64,000 nt of DNA from Candidatus Gastranaerophilales bacterium. Lineage in GTDB: Bacteria; Cyanobacteriota; Vampirovibrionia; Gastranaerophilales; Gastranaerophilaceae. A model generated the notes under the pieces. The model worked only from the letters and a program-made list of their open reading frames with translations, had not been told where the DNA came from and did no database searches. Positions within the stretch are counted from its first letter, which is position 1; each line of letters starts with the position of its first letter. The stretch is taken from the NCBI GenBank assembly GCA_944322615.1, contig CALUPH010000010.1, forward strand, positions 1 to 64,000, read 5' to 3'. Shown piece by piece: positions 18,373 through 27,883 of the stretch. A program made the translations under genes and the position numbers.

Positions 18373-19348
18373 TGATTTTACTCATTACCCAAGGTCGCCC
18401 AACACCTTCTGTCATTAATTTTAAATTTTTTTCTTTTACTATTTGGAAAAAATATTTAAATACTTCTTTACAACTCTCAGGCATTTTATTATTATAGTTC
18501 TCTTTCATGTAAAAATGCTCAATTTCTGTTTTTATGTATTTACAATTGATTTCTATACATTTTTCAATAAATTTTTTAGCTTCGTCGATTGAATCGTTAA
18601 CTCCCGGAATAACAATATATTTTAATTCGACGTTAGCGTTTGGATTATTTTTTGCATCAATTATGTATTGCTTTATATTATTCCAAGTCTGTTCATATGC
18701 ATCAACTCTTTTGATTCTTTTATAAGTTTTTTCTGTTCCGCTATCAACAGATATAGTCATAAATGCATTGTGTGTTCTCAGTATATCTCCAATTTCTTCA
18801 GAATATCTGATACCTGAAGATAATAGTAATAAGGAACCGTTTATCTCCCTTGAAAGATTAAAAATATATTGAAGTTCTTTTTTGGGATATTCTGCAACTT
18901 CTCCACCACTTATTACAAATTTGCAGTTTTTTGCAATTAATTTTTGTTCTTTTAATTCTTCTAATATTGGAATGATATCATAAGGTTTGAATTTATTAAT
19001 TTCTTCTCGACTACTATTATGCGTTTGTTCACAATAGATACAATCACAATTGCAATATGTTCTGTTTGAAATAGTTATGTAATTAAATGGTATATTATTT
19101 GTTGATTTGATTGTCCCATAAAACGGTTCATATAATGTGCAGTTCTTATAGCAAAAAGGTGCATTTTCTTTAAATTCTTTTATATATCTTTCTCTTAAAT
19201 CAAAGAACATATTTAGATTAAAAGAAAGACTGTTTTTTCTGTCAGTTTTTGGTCTTAATGGAGTGTTTTCAATTGTTGTTGAACAACAAGGACATATTTC
19301 ATCCGGAAAAAAACAAATTTGATTTAAAAGAAAATCACAACAATTCAT
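18365..19348 (-). CDS. Radical SAM protein with N-terminal auxiliary cysteines (operon copy 1)
   Basis: 327 residues and the first gene of the operon; AAAGG lies 10 nt before the ATG. The core motif is Cys99, Cys103, Cys106 (CNCDCIYC), then ISGGEVAEYP. N-terminal cysteines are at 3, 4, 12, 19, 21, 22, 66 and 70. SVDSGTEKTYKRIKRVDAYE matches the same region in the paralogues at 14.1, 19.4 and 40.5 kb. The promoter must lie in the 89-bp gap shared with the divergent sixth copy. Confidence 0.87.
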   Translation of the reverse strand: MNCCDFLLNQICFFPDEICPCCSTTIENTPLRPKTDRKNSLSFNLNMFFDLRERYIKEFKENAPFCYKNCTLYEPFYGTIKSTNNIPFNYITISNRTYCNCDCIYCEQTHNSSREEINKFKPYDIIPILEELKEQKLIAKNCKFVISGGEVAEYPKKELQYIFNLSREINGSLLLLSSGIRYSEEIGDILRTHNAFMTISVDSGTEKTYKRIKRVDAYEQTWNNIKQYIIDAKNNPNANVELKYIVIPGVNDSIDEAKKFIEKCIEINCKYIKTEIEHFYMKENYNNKMPESCKEVFKYFFQIVKEKNLKLMTEGVGRPWVMSKINE

Positions 19349-19437
19349 ATATAAAGTACCTTTTATTTAATTCTTATTTTATTGTATATTAATAAAAAGA
19401 TAAAATAAATATGTATATATAATAGGATAAAGAATAA

Positions 19438-20433
19438 ATGAAAAATATGTTTTGTTCACAATTGAATAATGTCATTTCATTTTTTCCAGAGCGAATAATG
19501 TCATGTTGCACTTCTATAGTAGGACCTGTATATTTTGAAAATATAGAATCTAATAAAGATATTGATTATAAGATTTTTAAAGAATTAAAGAAAGTAGCGT
19601 TTAATCAATTAAATTCATCTGATAGTTTATGTAAAAATTGTTTCTTTTTAAAAGAAAAAACAGAAAATGATGTGTATACGGATTTGTATAACGAATTAAA
19701 TATAAGTCATTGGATGCATTGTAATTGTAATTGTATCTATTGCCTGAGGGAAAGAAAAAAAGCAGACAATGTAAGATTTTTTAAAAAGAATAGTAGACAT
19801 TATAATTTGTTACCAATAATAAAAGGTCTATATGATAATAATTTGTTAGATGTAGATAATCTATTAGTTAGATTTCAAGGTGGGGATATTTCTGTATTAA
19901 AAGAATTTGAACCGTTAGTTAGAGAATTCGATAAAAGAGGAGTATCTGAGTTTATATTTTTATCTAATAATATAATTTATCAGCCTATAATTTCCGAAAT
20001 GTTTAAAAAAAGGAAATCTTTATTACTGACTTCTCTTGATTGTGGCTCTAGAGAGACATATAAAAAAATAAAAAGAGTTGATAAATTTGAAAATATGATA
20101 AATAATTTAAAGCGTTATAAAAAAGAATGTGGTGATAAGGCTAGATTAAATGTAAAATATATTGTAATTCCTGAGTATAATGACAATGAAAAAGAAGTAA
20201 AACTCTTTTTACAATTAATGAACAAACTTGAAATTCCAATCATTAATTTTGAGATTGATTATCGATATATAAATTCTGGTTTAACCCACTATTATAAAAT
20301 CCCCAAACATTTTTATGATTTATTTGATTTGTTTCAGGATTATTCGACTAAGAATAATGTCGAATTAGATATATGTGAATATACAAGAAATATCTTAAAA
20401 AAAGGATATTATGAATTTAATTGTTCAAAATAA
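19438..20433 (+). CDS. Radical SAM protein with N-terminal auxiliary cysteines (divergent copy)
   Basis: 331 residues. The core motif is Cys95, Cys99, Cys102 (CNCNCIYC); the second motif is QGGDISVLKEF. N-terminal cysteines are Cys6, Cys23-24 and CKNC at 65-68. TSLDCGSRETYKKIKRVDKFE is nearly the same as in the 40.5-kb copy. TATAAT lies 20 bp upstream with AGGATAAAG before the ATG, so this member has a normal short leader. It is divergent from the five-gene operon. Confidence 0.87.
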   Translation: MKNMFCSQLNNVISFFPERIMSCCTSIVGPVYFENIESNKDIDYKIFKELKKVAFNQLNSSDSLCKNCFFLKEKTENDVYTDLYNELNISHWMHCNCNCIYCLRERKKADNVRFFKKNSRHYNLLPIIKGLYDNNLLDVDNLLVRFQGGDISVLKEFEPLVREFDKRGVSEFIFLSNNIIYQPIISEMFKKRKSLLLTSLDCGSRETYKKIKRVDKFENMINNLKRYKKECGDKARLNVKYIVIPEYNDNEKEVKLFLQLMNKLEIPIINFEIDYRYINSGLTHYYKIPKHFYDLFDLFQDYSTKNNVELDICEYTRNILKKGYYEFNCSK

Positions 20434-20518
20434 GTTATTAAATTTAAAATTATTTTTTATAAACTGTTTCATTTTATAAAAATTTATATATAGGCTTTTA
20501 ATTTTATTAAAATATTGC

Positions 20519-20524
20519 TAATAT
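20519..20524 (+). promoter_or_regulatory. Possible leaderless -10 of the CgeB-like gene
   Basis: TAATAT lies exactly 6 nt before the ATG with no clear Shine-Dalgarno; the -35 region is weak. Confidence 0.4.
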
Positions 20525-20530
20525 GTCGGT

Positions 20531-21478
20531 ATGGATAAAGTTTTGGTTATATTGTCTGATAATAATAAAGGTAAATTTATTTCAAAGGGCTTTTCTTCTG
20601 CGTTTAAAGATTTATCTTATTTTGTATATGAAAAAAAAATATATGATTTAAATGTAGATGAAATAAAAAAAATTAGTCCTAAAATAATATTCATTTTTTG
20701 GACTGATGTTACACAAGTCGATGCATTATGTAATTTCCTTCAAAATTACAATTCTTCTGATTCGATTTTTATACATTGTGCTGAACTATTAAAAGATATT
20801 GCTTTCGATTGTATAAATAAAAAAAATCATTATTTATTTTATTCTGATTCAAAATCGAAAAAAAATAAGTATATTCCTGCAATTGATTCAAAAGAATATA
20901 AGGCAAAATTTAGAGGTTTTAATTATGACATTACATTTGCCGGTAATCCCGCATTTAAGGATAGAGAATATCTTTTAGCTAAGTTAATATACAATTTTGG
21001 TCCAATTAATATATTTTGCAGGTCTTTTGATTTTTATAAAAGTGTTGATGAAATATATAAGCAAAATTTATTAGATGAATATTTCCTTGAACTATATAGA
21101 CATTCATATAGAGGGTATGTTGAAACACCAAAAGAACTCTCAAAAATATATTCTTCTTCCAAAATAAATATTGATATGGTAAAAGATTGTGATAAAAGTA
21201 TAAGTTACAGATGTCTTGAAATAATGGCATCAGGCGGTTTCTTGATATCTTCAAAGTGCAAAGACCTTATTACTAAATTTGAAGAAGGAAAAGATCTTGA
21301 AACATATGTAAGTTCTGATGAGCTTGTTGATAAAATAAAGTTTTATCTTTCTAATCTAAATATTGCTCAATATATTGCAATAAATGGGAAAAAGAATACA
21401 GTTAGTAATCATTCTTTTTATGATAGACTAAAGAAGATGTTAAAGGTGATTTATGGCAAAAATTTTAGTAATAGATGA
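20531..21478 (+). CDS. CgeB-like glycosyltransferase family protein
   Basis: 315 residues. It opens with a Rossmann-like strand (MDKVLVILSDNNKGKFISKG). The C-terminal lobe holds the family signature: SKIYSSSKINIDMVKDC...SYRCLEIMASGGFLISSKCKDL, then EEGKDLETYVSSDELVDKI. This is the GT-B nucleotide-sugar lobe (Glyco_trans_1_2/CgeB). It probably transfers a sugar to a cytosolic or surface acceptor; donor and acceptor are unknown. It lies beside the radical SAM group and overlaps the response regulator by 26 nt, an unusually long overlap. Confidence 0.82.
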   Translation: MDKVLVILSDNNKGKFISKGFSSAFKDLSYFVYEKKIYDLNVDEIKKISPKIIFIFWTDVTQVDALCNFLQNYNSSDSIFIHCAELLKDIAFDCINKKNHYLFYSDSKSKKNKYIPAIDSKEYKAKFRGFNYDITFAGNPAFKDREYLLAKLIYNFGPINIFCRSFDFYKSVDEIYKQNLLDEYFLELYRHSYRGYVETPKELSKIYSSSKINIDMVKDCDKSISYRCLEIMASGGFLISSKCKDLITKFEEGKDLETYVSSDELVDKIKFYLSNLNIAQYIAINGKKNTVSNHSFYDRLKKMLKVIYGKNFSNR

Positions 21479-22166
21479 TGATGAAGCAATTAATGAGCTT
21501 ATAAAAGTAAATTTAGAATTAGCTTTTTATAAAGTAATTACAGCTCTTGACGGTAATAAAGGTTATGCTTTAGCGAAACAAGAATTACCAGATTTGATAA
21601 TATTAGACGTAATGATGCCAGAAGTAGACGGGTATACAGTTGCAAAAAGAATAAGAGAAAATGAAGAAACAAAGGATATACCAATTATAATGCTTACTGC
21701 ATTAAATATGCTTCAAAATAAAGTTCAAGGGTTTAATATAGGTGTTGACGACTATTTATGTAAGCCGTTTGAAATGGAAGAACTTTTAGTACGTATAAAG
21801 GCTTTATTAAAGAGAACAAATAATATCCCAAAATCTTTTGCCGTAAAGGAGGTTTTAACTCAAGGCGATATTACGTTGATTCCAGAGACATATTCTATTG
21901 AAATTAATGGTCAACAAGTTAAAGTTACTCCAATAGAGTTTGATATTGTAAATTTGCTAATGCAAAATTATGGCAATATGGTATCAAGTGCAAAAATATT
22001 GAATGATGTTTGGGGCTATTCTGCCGATGATGCTGTAGAAACAATAAGAGTCCATATGCGTCATATTAGAACAAAAATTGATAAAATTTCTAACGGTAAA
22101 AAATACATAGAAACAATTTATGGCGGTGGATATAGGTTAGTTCCCGACGGCTCGGCAAAAAAATAA
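21453..22166 (+). CDS. OmpR/PhoB-type response regulator, RpaB-like
   Basis: 237 residues. The receiver domain has acidic Asp8-10, phospho-acceptor Asp52 (ILDVMMPEVDG), Thr82 and Lys104 (DDYLCKPF). The C-terminal winged helix ends ETIRVHMRHIRTKIDKISNG...ETIYGGGYRLVP. No histidine kinase gene is adjacent. In Cyanobacteria the related RpaB is also an orphan by location and regulates stress and growth genes, so this could be its counterpart; that is inference. The start codon lies inside the preceding glycosyltransferase gene, with AAAGGTG upstream. Confidence 0.93.
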   Translation: MAKILVIDDDEAINELIKVNLELAFYKVITALDGNKGYALAKQELPDLIILDVMMPEVDGYTVAKRIRENEETKDIPIIMLTALNMLQNKVQGFNIGVDDYLCKPFEMEELLVRIKALLKRTNNIPKSFAVKEVLTQGDITLIPETYSIEINGQQVKVTPIEFDIVNLLMQNYGNMVSSAKILNDVWGYSADDAVETIRVHMRHIRTKIDKISNGKKYIETIYGGGYRLVPDGSAKK

Positions 22167-22213
22167 TTGCCATTAATTGCGCAAAAAAAAATATTTTTAT
22201 ATTTTAGCTGAGT

Positions 22214-22585
22214 ATGAGAATTTCTAATGTAGAAAAATATTTATTTCATTTTGGTTCGAAAAAGACATTTAAAAAAATGTTTGATAAGTGTGCATATTCA
22301 GGAGAGGGTTTTGCACCATATGATACCAGAACAATAGAACATATTATTCCTGTTGTTAAAGGTGGAGAAAATGAATTTTCTAATTATTTGGTAGTTAGAA
22401 GAAGTTGGAATATGGACAGAAGTGATAAACCATTAGATGAATTTATAAAAGAAAATCCTGAAGTTCAAGAAAACATAATTACTGCAGTTAATTCAAAAGA
22501 AGGGCAAATTATAGAAGGAATTAATTGGTCTGAAGAAGTGAAAAAAACTTTATTAAAAGCAATTGGTTATAATATTTTTGATTAA
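22214..22585 (+). CDS. Small HNH-nuclease-like protein
   Basis: 123 residues. CAYSGEGF, then TIEHIIPVVKGGENEFSNYLVV, is the core of an HNH beta-beta-alpha metal fold (H of EH, then N of SN). The later Cys pair common in zinc-stabilised HNH proteins is missing. The C-terminus NWSEEVKKTLLKAIGYNIF is helical. Few HNH proteins this small stand alone outside phage, so the role could be repair, a relic or a binding function. A TATATT/TATTTT hexamer lies 8-10 nt before the ATG and no Shine-Dalgarno is seen. Confidence 0.7.
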   Translation: MRISNVEKYLFHFGSKKTFKKMFDKCAYSGEGFAPYDTRTIEHIIPVVKGGENEFSNYLVVRRSWNMDRSDKPLDEFIKENPEVQENIITAVNSKEGQIIEGINWSEEVKKTLLKAIGYNIFD

Positions 22586-22682
22586 TACCGCTAATTTTGT
22601 GTTTAAAAATCTTAAATAGTGGTTATTTTTTTAATAATAATATATAATTAAATCTTGTATTTGGTAGTAAAAGGAGAGTACA

Positions 22683-25103
22683 ATGACATTTTTTGAAAAA
22701 TGCCAAAACTCTGTTAAAAAGTTATTTGCTGCTTTTGCATTAGCTATTTTTATTGGAGTACCGGCATTTGCCGGAGAGGCGAATCTTGTAGTTCCTAAAA
22801 TTCAAGGCGATAATTTTAATCTGCTGGTTGCAGGTATTATTGTATCTGTTCTTGGTCTTATATGGGGACTTATTGCTTATGGGCAAATTAAATCTGTTAA
22901 GGCTCATAAAGCTATGATTGAAATAGGTAATACTATTTTTGAAACTTGCAAGACATATCTTGTTCAACAAGGTAAATTTTTGATTGTATTAGAAATATTA
23001 ATTGCAATTTGTATTGCATTCTATTTTGGTTTCTTGCAAGAAATGTCTGTTAAGAATGTTCTAATAATATTAGCAGCTTCCGTTGTTGGTATTTTAGGTT
23101 CTTACGGTGTTGCTTGGTTTGGTATTAGAATGAATACTTTGGCTAATGCTAGAACTTCATTTACAGCACTTAAAAATAAACCTTTAGATATATTGAATAT
23201 TCCATTGAAAGCAGGCATGAGTATTGGTGTATTATTGGTAAGTGTTGAACTTATTGTTATGCTTACAATATTATTGTTTGTTCCGGGGCATTTGGCAGGT
23301 GCTTGTTTTATTGGATTTGCTATTGGTGAATCATTAGGAGCATCAGCACTTCGTGTAGCAGGTGGTATCTTTACAAAGATTGCCGATATTGGTTCTGATT
23401 TGATGAAAATTCAATTTGGAATAAAAGAAGATGATCCGAGAAACCCTGGTGTAATTGCTGATTGTACAGGTGATAATGCAGGAGATTCAATAGGACCTAC
23501 TGCTGACGGATTTGAAACATATGGAGTTACTGGTGTTGCGCTTGTTAGTTTTATACTATTAGGTGTATTCCCAGATTATCAAATCCAATTGTTAACTTGG
23601 ATTTTTGTAATGAGATATTTAATGATTATTACTTCTGTTGTTGCATATGGAGTAAATAATTTGTTAAATAAAGTTCTTTTTGGTAAAAAACCAGATTTTG
23701 ACTTTGAAGCTCCTTTAACAAATTTAGTTTGGTTAACATCTATATTATCAATTGCAATGACTTTTGCTGTAAGCCGTTATTTACTTGGAACAATGCCAAA
23801 TAACTTATGGCTAACTCTTTCAATAATAATCAGCTGTGGTACATTAGGTGCTGCTTTAATTCCTGAATTCACAAAAGTATTTACTTCTCCAAAAGCAAAA
23901 CATACATCAGAAGTTGTTACTGCCTCAAAAGAAGGTGGTGCTTCATTGACTATATTATCAGGTATTGTATCCGGTAATTTTTCAGGTTTTTGGATTGGTC
24001 TTGTAATAGTAGCATTAATGACTATGTCATATTTTGCAAGTTTACATATACCATCAGAAATAATGATATATTCATCAGTCTTTGCATTTGGTTTGGTTGC
24101 ATTTGGTTTCTTAGGAATGGGACCAGTTACTATTGCAGTTGATAGTTATGGTCCTGTAACTGATAATGCTCAATCAGTTTATGAACTATCATTGATTGAA
24201 GAAATTCCAAATGTTGCAGATGAAATAAAAAATGAATTTGGATTTGAGCCGAATTTCGATAATGCAAAGAAATTCTTAGAACAAAATGACGGTGCCGGAA
24301 ATACATTTAAGGCTACTTCAAAACCTGTATTAATCGGTACTGCTGTAGTGGGTGCTACTACAATGATTTTCTCTTTGATTCTTGTTATAAAAGAAACATT
24401 AGATATAGCACCAGAAGCAATTCTAAATTTATTAAATCCATATACAATTTTAGGTTTGTTAATGGGTGGAGCTGTAATATATTGGTTCTCTGGCGCTTCA
24501 ATGCAAGCAGTTACGACAGGTGCATATAGAGCTGTTGAGTACATTTCTAAGAATATAAAGCTTGGTGAGTGTGATGATAAGAAAGCAAATGTAGATAATT
24601 CTAAAGAAGTTGTAAGAATTTGTACTGAATATGCTCAAAAAGGCATGCTTAATATTTTTATAGCGTTATTTGCTTTTGCACTTGCATTTGCATGTTTATC
24701 CGCTCCAATGGCAGAAAATGTAAATCCTGTATCATTCTTTGTAAGTTATTTAATAGGTATAGCAGTATTCGGTTTGTTCCAAGCAGTATTTATGGCAAAT
24801 GCCGGTGGATGTTGGGACAATGCTAAAAAAATTGTAGAAGTTGATTTATGTGAGAAAGGAACACCATTACATGATGCTACAGTAGTTGGTGATACTGTTG
24901 GTGATCCATTCAAAGATACTTCATCTGTTGCAATGAATCCTATTATAAAATTTACGACATTGTTTGGTTTACTTGCTATGGAAATTGCGATTGCCCCTTC
25001 TTTTAAGGAAGCTGCTCCTGTCGCAGGTGTTGTTTTATTTATAGTAGCGATTATTTTTGTTATACGTTCTTTCTATGCAATGCGCATTCCAACTGATAAG
25101 TAA
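22683..25103 (+). CDS. hppA: Membrane-bound proton-pumping pyrophosphatase
   Basis: 806 residues, about 16 membrane spans. It hydrolyses pyrophosphate and pumps H+ (or Na+) across the inner membrane. The catalytic loop EDDPRNPGVIADCTGDNAGD near residues 250-270 carries the metal and PPi-binding Asp residues. Later loops (GPVTDNA and VVGDTVGDPFKDT) complete the site. In AGNTFKAT the residue at the cation-selecting position is Lys, which in this family marks K+-independent enzymes. The N-terminus (LFAAFALAIFIGVPAFAG) looks like a signal-like first span. AAAGGAGAG precedes the ATG and TATAAT lies about 30 bp upstream. Confidence 0.95.
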   Translation: MTFFEKCQNSVKKLFAAFALAIFIGVPAFAGEANLVVPKIQGDNFNLLVAGIIVSVLGLIWGLIAYGQIKSVKAHKAMIEIGNTIFETCKTYLVQQGKFLIVLEILIAICIAFYFGFLQEMSVKNVLIILAASVVGILGSYGVAWFGIRMNTLANARTSFTALKNKPLDILNIPLKAGMSIGVLLVSVELIVMLTILLFVPGHLAGACFIGFAIGESLGASALRVAGGIFTKIADIGSDLMKIQFGIKEDDPRNPGVIADCTGDNAGDSIGPTADGFETYGVTGVALVSFILLGVFPDYQIQLLTWIFVMRYLMIITSVVAYGVNNLLNKVLFGKKPDFDFEAPLTNLVWLTSILSIAMTFAVSRYLLGTMPNNLWLTLSIIISCGTLGAALIPEFTKVFTSPKAKHTSEVVTASKEGGASLTILSGIVSGNFSGFWIGLVIVALMTMSYFASLHIPSEIMIYSSVFAFGLVAFGFLGMGPVTIAVDSYGPVTDNAQSVYELSLIEEIPNVADEIKNEFGFEPNFDNAKKFLEQNDGAGNTFKATSKPVLIGTAVVGATTMIFSLILVIKETLDIAPEAILNLLNPYTILGLLMGGAVIYWFSGASMQAVTTGAYRAVEYISKNIKLGECDDKKANVDNSKEVVRICTEYAQKGMLNIFIALFAFALAFACLSAPMAENVNPVSFFVSYLIGIAVFGLFQAVFMANAGGCWDNAKKIVEVDLCEKGTPLHDATVVGDTVGDPFKDTSSVAMNPIIKFTTLFGLLAMEIAIAPSFKEAAPVAGVVLFIVAIIFVIRSFYAMRIPTDK

Positions 25104-25125
25104 TATAAATTTTAAATTATTAAAG

Positions 25126-25153
25126 AAAAACCCGTCGATTTGACGGGTTTTTT
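25126..25153 (+). terminator. Intrinsic terminator after hppA
   Basis: Perfect 11-bp stem AAAAACCCGTC/GACGGGTTTTT with a 5-nt loop and a T-run. Confidence 0.93.
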
Positions 25154-25197
25154 ATAGTATTATATTCTTGTTACTTATTTGGAGGTGATGTGGTTGT

Positions 25198-27774
25198 ATG
25201 CAATTTCTTAAAAAGAATACTTTTTTAATATTGAATATTTTTGTTTTTTTATTAGTTGTATTTCTTTTAATAAATTATACGAGCCATGATATTTTATTGC
25301 TGCACGATAGGTGGTGTGCCCAAAAGGATGCTTTTGAATTCCTTTATTTGGGACGATTTCCTGGTAAATTGTTAAATTTATTTTTATATCAATTTATTCC
25401 ATATCTTTTCCCATTTATAAATTTAAATGATCTACAATGTACTCTATTTGCATTTGTAAAGCTGTCTATAATATTAATAATAGTTTATTTCTATACAAAA
25501 ATATTTTTTATGTTTAGAGACGATAATATGCCTGTTTTTAAATATAAGTTATTTTTTGTAGTTTTTTTATTAAATTTCTTTATAATTTTTAATAATTATT
25601 ATGCTCCTGTATATCTTTTGGCTGAAATAACCGATTCAACAACTTTTTTTGAGTGGGGGCTTCCTCTTGCTTTTTATTCAATTTTTATATATTTCTTTAT
25701 TTCTAATTTTATTAAAAATACTCAATTAAAACGTAAAGATTTAATATTAATTACATTAGTTTGTATACTTTGTTCAATATCAAATGAAATGTATGCTACA
25801 TCTGCTTTCTTTTTCCTTTTATATTTGTCTTTGTTTCAATTGTTTAAGTATTTAAATAAAAAAATTGATTTTGATTTTAGGTTTTGGGAAAAATATAGGC
25901 AATTATCATTTTGTTTTTATAATACTGAAAATAATGCGAAAAAAGTAAAAGAAATTTTTTCTAAATTAAAGTTTTTTCTATTTTCTCTGTCTGTAATGTT
26001 ATTTTCTTTAATTCTTTATATTTCGGTTTCAAACTATAGAGAAGGAAAATTTGTTGGCGGCGGTCACTCTGTAGATTTTATATCGGCATTGAATTCTTTA
26101 AGTGACAATCTTTTACCTTTCATTAATCAATATCAACAAAATTATTTAATTCCGTATTTATCTATTCACTTTTTAATAATTTTGGCAATTGTTTATATTT
26201 TAAGTATGAAAGAAAAAAATTACAAAAAAGTTGTTGTAATTTCTATTGTGATGTTTTTAGGTCTAATGACATTTATAAGTCTTATTATTTTTGGTGGCCT
26301 ATCCTATAAGGGTCAGTTTTTCTTAATGCATTCGTCAATTATGTATACATACGTAAAAATATTGTTATTAATATTAATTATGCTTTTAGGTTATATTTTT
26401 TCTACAGTTAAATTTAATAGAAAAATTATAAAATCTGATATTGCGCTTTGCTTTATAGTGGTATATTTCCTTTGTAATATCTTATATAGCCATTTTAATA
26501 ATTGGTTACTTTATTACACCAAATATATTGAATATGCCAGAAAATTGCGTATAGTTTCTTATGCTTCTGATAAAACTGCTTTAACATTCTCAAAATATGA
26601 TGGTTCTGTTTATCTGCCGTCTTCTTTTTATAGAGAATATTTTAGTGAAGACTTATTTCAACTTAAATTTGCTTGTTATGATTGTCAAAATTCTATTGAA
26701 ACTATGTATAAAATTAAGGATAAAGAAATACAAAATGAAAAATCAAGGTTATATTCCTTTGATGATTTTGTTGGGTTAGAGAATAGTACAGATAATTATT
26801 ATTTCTTATATTTGAAGTATATCTATGGTGTAAATATTGAAAGTATGCAATTTGATTCTGTAGGAAAAGTTGAGCACGAACTTAAGAAAAGAGGTTCTGA
26901 TGTTATATCTACAGGTTCAAAAAACTTTATTTGGTTTACTGATTTAAATTCAATAACTAACAAAAAAATTGATTACGAGCTTTTAGTTAATGATTATCCG
27001 AATGAGGCTTGGGCTTTGGCTTCAAGAGGAAGATATTATGAAAGAAATAAGCAATGGGATAAAGCGCTTAATGATTATACAAATGCAATAAAAATTGATA
27101 ATGATAATGTAAATTATTACTACTTGAGAAGTTTATTGTATAAGTATTTAAATAAACATAAAGAAGCAGCGAGTGATTTACAAGTGGTTTCTAATTCTAA
27201 TCCGTTTGGTCTGTTTGCTAATTATTTGTTAATTAAAGAATATGAATTAAGTGGTGATTACAAAAAAGCTATAAAAACTTGCGATAAATTAATAAATATA
27301 TTTCCATTTGGTCATGCTGATCATGAACCTGATTTATACTATGAAAGAGCTCTATTAAAAGAAAAAATTGGCGATTATAAAGGCGCAATATCTGATTTTA
27401 TCAAGTCTTCTGAAATTTCAGAATATAGTTATATGTTTGATTTGTATAAGAAATTAGGAGAGAACTTCCTAAAGATAAAAGAATATAATGATGCTATTGA
27501 TTATTTCTCAGAACAGATATTATATACTCCGGAAAACTATAAATTATATTTCTACAGAGGAAAAGCATTCTTTGATCTTAGTAAGCATGATAATGCTTTA
27601 GATGATTATATGTCTTTTATGGATAAAATTGACGTGGATGATATATCTGTAGATGATAAAATCAAGATTAATGAGATTAAGAAATCTATGAAAACAATAA
27701 GAAAAAATGTAAAAAATTCGCCAGATGTAAAATATCTTGATGGAATTATAAAACAATATGAATCTATTTTATGA
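25198..27774 (+). CDS. Polytopic membrane protein fused to a TPR domain
   Basis: 858 residues. Residues 1-440 hold about ten membrane spans with an early charged periplasmic loop (HDILLLHDRWCAQKDAFEF), a layout like GT-C glycosyltransferases. Residues 440-600 are soluble, and 600-830 contain TPRs (NEAWALASRGRYYERNKQWD, KALNDYTNAIKIDNDN, DYKGAISDFIKSSEIS, EYNDAIDYFSEQILYTPENY). TPR tails on GT-C enzymes are known, for example in O-mannosyltransferase-like proteins. I see no decisive catalytic motif. GGAGG lies 12 nt before the ATG, a long spacing. Codon use is like its neighbours. Confidence 0.8.
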   Translation: MQFLKKNTFLILNIFVFLLVVFLLINYTSHDILLLHDRWCAQKDAFEFLYLGRFPGKLLNLFLYQFIPYLFPFINLNDLQCTLFAFVKLSIILIIVYFYTKIFFMFRDDNMPVFKYKLFFVVFLLNFFIIFNNYYAPVYLLAEITDSTTFFEWGLPLAFYSIFIYFFISNFIKNTQLKRKDLILITLVCILCSISNEMYATSAFFFLLYLSLFQLFKYLNKKIDFDFRFWEKYRQLSFCFYNTENNAKKVKEIFSKLKFFLFSLSVMLFSLILYISVSNYREGKFVGGGHSVDFISALNSLSDNLLPFINQYQQNYLIPYLSIHFLIILAIVYILSMKEKNYKKVVVISIVMFLGLMTFISLIIFGGLSYKGQFFLMHSSIMYTYVKILLLILIMLLGYIFSTVKFNRKIIKSDIALCFIVVYFLCNILYSHFNNWLLYYTKYIEYARKLRIVSYASDKTALTFSKYDGSVYLPSSFYREYFSEDLFQLKFACYDCQNSIETMYKIKDKEIQNEKSRLYSFDDFVGLENSTDNYYFLYLKYIYGVNIESMQFDSVGKVEHELKKRGSDVISTGSKNFIWFTDLNSITNKKIDYELLVNDYPNEAWALASRGRYYERNKQWDKALNDYTNAIKIDNDNVNYYYLRSLLYKYLNKHKEAASDLQVVSNSNPFGLFANYLLIKEYELSGDYKKAIKTCDKLINIFPFGHADHEPDLYYERALLKEKIGDYKGAISDFIKSSEISEYSYMFDLYKKLGENFLKIKEYNDAIDYFSEQILYTPENYKLYFYRGKAFFDLSKHDNALDDYMSFMDKIDVDDISVDDKIKINEIKKSMKTIRKNVKNSPDVKYLDGIIKQYESIL

Positions 27775-27829
27775 TATAAATTAATGTTTTATATAAAATT
27801 ATTACTTTTTTGAACCCTTAATTTGTATA

Positions 27830-27867
27830 AAAAAAGGAAATAACAGAAAATTGTTATTTCCTTTTTT
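27830..27867. terminator. Bidirectional intrinsic terminator
   Basis: Perfect 15-bp stem AAAAAGGAAATAACA/TGTTATTTCCTTTTT with a 6-nt loop; A and T runs allow use by both convergent genes. Confidence 0.92.
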
Positions 27868-27883
27868 ATATTTATAAATTACT

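Noticed and set aside
14366-18725. Several plus-strand frames of 60-82 residues across the radical SAM operon
   Set aside because: Antisense shadows of well-supported genes. I checked whether any looked like a precursor peptide; none has a leader, repeats or a start site.
20434-20530. Possible precursor peptide gene after the divergent radical SAM gene
   Set aside because: The gap has no open frame of useful size with a start signal.
22583-22632. Terminator after the HNH gene
   Set aside because: ATACCGCTA and TAGTGGTTAT can pair with a G-U and a bulge, but the loop is about 25 nt; too weak to list.
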